Source: Actinomycetospora lemnae (GTDB taxonomy: Bacteria; Actinomycetota; Actinomycetes; Mycobacteriales; Pseudonocardiaceae). From it: a stretch of 64,000 nucleotides of DNA. Shown piece by piece: positions 62,144 to 64,000 of the stretch. The DNA is taken from the NCBI RefSeq assembly GCF_028737315.1, contig NZ_JAQZAO010000009.1:124001-188000 (forward strand), given 5' to 3'. The translations under genes were made by a program, and so were the position numbers. The first letter of the stretch is position 1, and the number at the start of each line of letters is the position of its first letter. The notes beneath the pieces are model-generated. The model worked only from the letters and a program-made list of their open reading frames with translations, made no database searches and was not told the origin of the DNA.

Positions 62144-63001
62144 ATGACCGTCACGTTCGATCCCGCCCGCTACAAGGAGACGACCCGGGCCCAGTGGCAG
62201 GACGCGGCCCCGGCCTGGCACGCCTGGGGACCCACGCTGGAGACCTGGCTCGGCGACGCCACCACGCTGATGCTGGACGCCGCCGGCGTCACCGCGGGCA
62301 CCCGCGTGCTCGACGTCGCGGCCGGCGCCGGTGGCCAGACGCTCGCCGCAGCACGGCGGGTCGCGCCCTCCGGGCACGTCCTGGCCACCGACATCAGCCC
62401 GGCGATCCTGGAGCGCGCGGCCGCGGACGCCGCCGCCGAGGGCCTGGCCGAGGTCGTCCAGGTCCGGGAGCTGGACGGCGAGCGGCTCGACGTCGAGGCC
62501 GGCACGTTCGACGCCGTCGTCTCCCGGCTCGGCCTGATCTACTTCCCGGACCGGGCCGCCGCGCTGGCCGGCCAGTACCGGGCGCTGCGAGCGGGCGGGC
62601 GGGTGGCCGCGGTCGTCTACTCGACGGCCGAGCGCAACGCGTTCTTCTCCGTCCCGGTGTCGATCATCCGGCGGCGTGCGCAGCTGCCCGCCCCGGCGCC
62701 CGGCCAGCCGGGGCCGTTCAGCCTCGGCGGGCCCGGCGTGCTGGAGGACGCGCTGCGCCGGGCCGGCTTCCGCGACGTCGGGGCGCGGACCGTGCCGGCC
62801 CCACTGCGCCTGCCGTCGTCGGCCGAGTGCGTGCGCTTCGAACGGGAGTCGTTCGGCGCGGTGCACCAGATGCTGGCCGGGCTGTCGCCCGAGGAGCGCG
62901 ACGCGGCGTGGCAGGAGATCACCGAGGAGCTGGCCGCCCATGAGACCGGCGACGGCTTCGAGGGCCCCTGCGAGCTCGTCGTCGCGTGGGGCGTGAAGTG
63001 A
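62144..63001 (+). CDS. Class I SAM-dependent methyltransferase
   Basis: 285 residues from ATG 62144. Motif I is TRVLDVAAGAGGQTLAAAR, then VLATDISPAILERAAADAA, and FDAVVSRLGLIYFPDRAAAL. The layout is that of UbiE/COQ5-like small-molecule methyltransferases. The stop overlaps the nitrilase start by four bases (GTGA), so the two act together. Substrate unknown. Confidence 0.9.
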   Translation: MTVTFDPARYKETTRAQWQDAAPAWHAWGPTLETWLGDATTLMLDAAGVTAGTRVLDVAAGAGGQTLAAARRVAPSGHVLATDISPAILERAAADAAAEGLAEVVQVRELDGERLDVEAGTFDAVVSRLGLIYFPDRAAALAGQYRALRAGGRVAAVVYSTAERNAFFSVPVSIIRRRAQLPAPAPGQPGPFSLGGPGVLEDALRRAGFRDVGARTVPAPLRLPSSAECVRFERESFGAVHQMLAGLSPEERDAAWQEITEELAAHETGDGFEGPCELVVAWGVK

Positions 63002-63945
63002 GGCCCGTCGTCGCGGCCGCGGTGCAGGCCACCCCGGTGTTCCTGGACCGTGACGCGACCGTCGAGAAGGTCGCCGACCTCACGGCGAAGGCCGCGGCCG
63101 AGGACGCCGGCCTGATCGTGTTCCCCGAGGCGTTCGTCCCGACCTACCCGGACTGGGTGTGGCGGATCCCGGCCTGGCGCGACGCCGGCTACTACCGCGA
63201 GTTCGCCGACCAGGCGGTCGAGGTCCCCTCGGCCGCGACCCGCCGGATGGGCGACGCCGCGCGGTCGGCCGGGGCCTGGCTGGCCGTCGGCGTGAACGAG
63301 CGGGACCCGTCGGGCGGGACGCTCTACAACACGCTGCTGTACTTCGCTCCCGACGGGTCGCTCGCCGGACGGCACCGCAAGCTCATGCCGACCGGGGGCG
63401 AACGCACGGTGTGGGGCCAGGGCGACGGCTCGTCGCTGACCGTGCTGGACACCCCGTTCGGCCGGCTCGGCGGGCTGATCTGCTGGGAGAACTACATGCC
63501 GCTGGCCCGGGCGGCGCTCTACGCCCGCGGGATGGACGTCCACCTGGCGCCGACGTGGGACACCAGCGACTGCTGGCTCTCCACGCTCCGGCACGTCGCC
63601 CGGGAGGGGCGGACGTTCGTCGTCGGCACGAACTCCTACCTGCGGGGTTGCGACGTGCCGTCCTCCCTGCCCGACCGGGACGCGCTCTACGGCGGTGAGG
63701 AGGACACCATGTCGCACGGCGGGGCGGCGATCGTCGGGCCGGACGGGACGGTCCTGGCCGGCCCGCTGCTCCACGCGGAGGGCATCCTGTACGCCGAGAT
63801 CGACGTGGCCACCGCGCGGCTGGCCCGCCGGGAGTTCGACCCGGCCGGCCACTACGCCCGGCCGGACGTGTTCGCGCTCACCGTCGACACGACGGCGCGC
63901 ACGTCCGCCCGGTTCGTCGCGCAACGCTCGGGAGCCGGCTCGTGA
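62998..63945 (+). CDS. Nitrilase-family carbon-nitrogen hydrolase
   Basis: 315 residues from GTG 62998. The catalytic triad is Glu 44 (IVFPEAFVPTYP), Lys 128 (GRHRKLMPTGGE) and Cys 162 (GGLICWENYMPLAR). The WEN motif after Cys and the GGEEDTMSHGGAAIVGPDG region match true nitrilases that convert nitriles to acids or amides. It is coupled to the methyltransferase gene. Confidence 0.92.
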   Translation: MRPVVAAAVQATPVFLDRDATVEKVADLTAKAAAEDAGLIVFPEAFVPTYPDWVWRIPAWRDAGYYREFADQAVEVPSAATRRMGDAARSAGAWLAVGVNERDPSGGTLYNTLLYFAPDGSLAGRHRKLMPTGGERTVWGQGDGSSLTVLDTPFGRLGGLICWENYMPLARAALYARGMDVHLAPTWDTSDCWLSTLRHVAREGRTFVVGTNSYLRGCDVPSSLPDRDALYGGEEDTMSHGGAAIVGPDGTVLAGPLLHAEGILYAEIDVATARLARREFDPAGHYARPDVFALTVDTTARTSARFVAQRSGAGS

Positions 63946-64000
63946 CTGCGAGGTTCCCGGTGACCGACCGGTGCCGATCCCGTGGCACGACCCGTGCCAT

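Noticed and set aside
63942-64000. GTG at 63942 overlapping the nitrilase stop as the start of another gene
   Set aside because: Only 19 codons are visible before the window ends, so nothing supports it beyond the overlap.

Overview
The window is high-GC DNA with many GTG starts, 4-base GTGA/ATGA gene overlaps, a WhiB protein, an actinobacterial ArsC, and DUF2637- and DUF4913-like plasmid proteins. This points to an actinobacterium, most likely a member of the Pseudonocardiaceae such as Pseudonocardia. That assignment is inferred from gene families, not from a marker gene.

Bases 1-31500 are a stacked metal and metalloid resistance region. In order they hold the tail of a SigZ-like sigma factor, a CadI/ArsI enzyme, a PIG-L deacetylase, a divergent arsenic pair (ArsR-ArsN fusion against a flavoprotein and an MFS exporter), DinB and SnoaL-like genes, and a MerR operon with a Cys-rich membrane protein and YnfA. 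Next come a CDF exporter with its ArsR, flanked by two decayed copies of one oxidoreductase gene, and the classical arsR-acr3-arsC operon. An envelope block follows: a CDF exporter, a VKOR-ZIP gene split by a frameshift, an L,D-transpeptidase, an ICMT-like methyltransferase, a DsbA-TlpA-CcdA-VKOR thiol-redox set, an ArsR with a Cd/Zn-type P-type ATPase, a ZIP transporter, a cell-wall amidase, an epimerase, an M1 peptidase lipoprotein and a second ICMT-like enzyme. Small paralogous membrane proteins lie between these genes.

Bases 31500-47100 are a conjugative or mobilisable module. A long minus-strand operon runs from an excisionase-like protein through SSB, WhiB, several unknown proteins and a coupling ATPase to a MobF relaxase. 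A nested palindrome beside the relaxase start is a candidate oriT. A divergent XRE regulator with a GNAT partner starts the other way from a shared palindrome. I saw no integrase and no VirB4-type channel ATPase.

Bases 47100-58200 are a defence and regulation block. It holds a single-polypeptide Type ISP restriction-modification enzyme, translationally coupled to two unknown proteins that share a short motif. A decayed gene, an unknown TTG-start gene, and an HTH-DUF2188 regulator preceded by a 10-bp periodic array follow. At 58660-58707 there is a tRNA 3' end without its 5' half. It reads as the right attachment site of the element, so the DNA from 58.7 kb on would be ordinary chromosome: a large AAA/TPR ATPase, a methyltransferase and a nitrilase.
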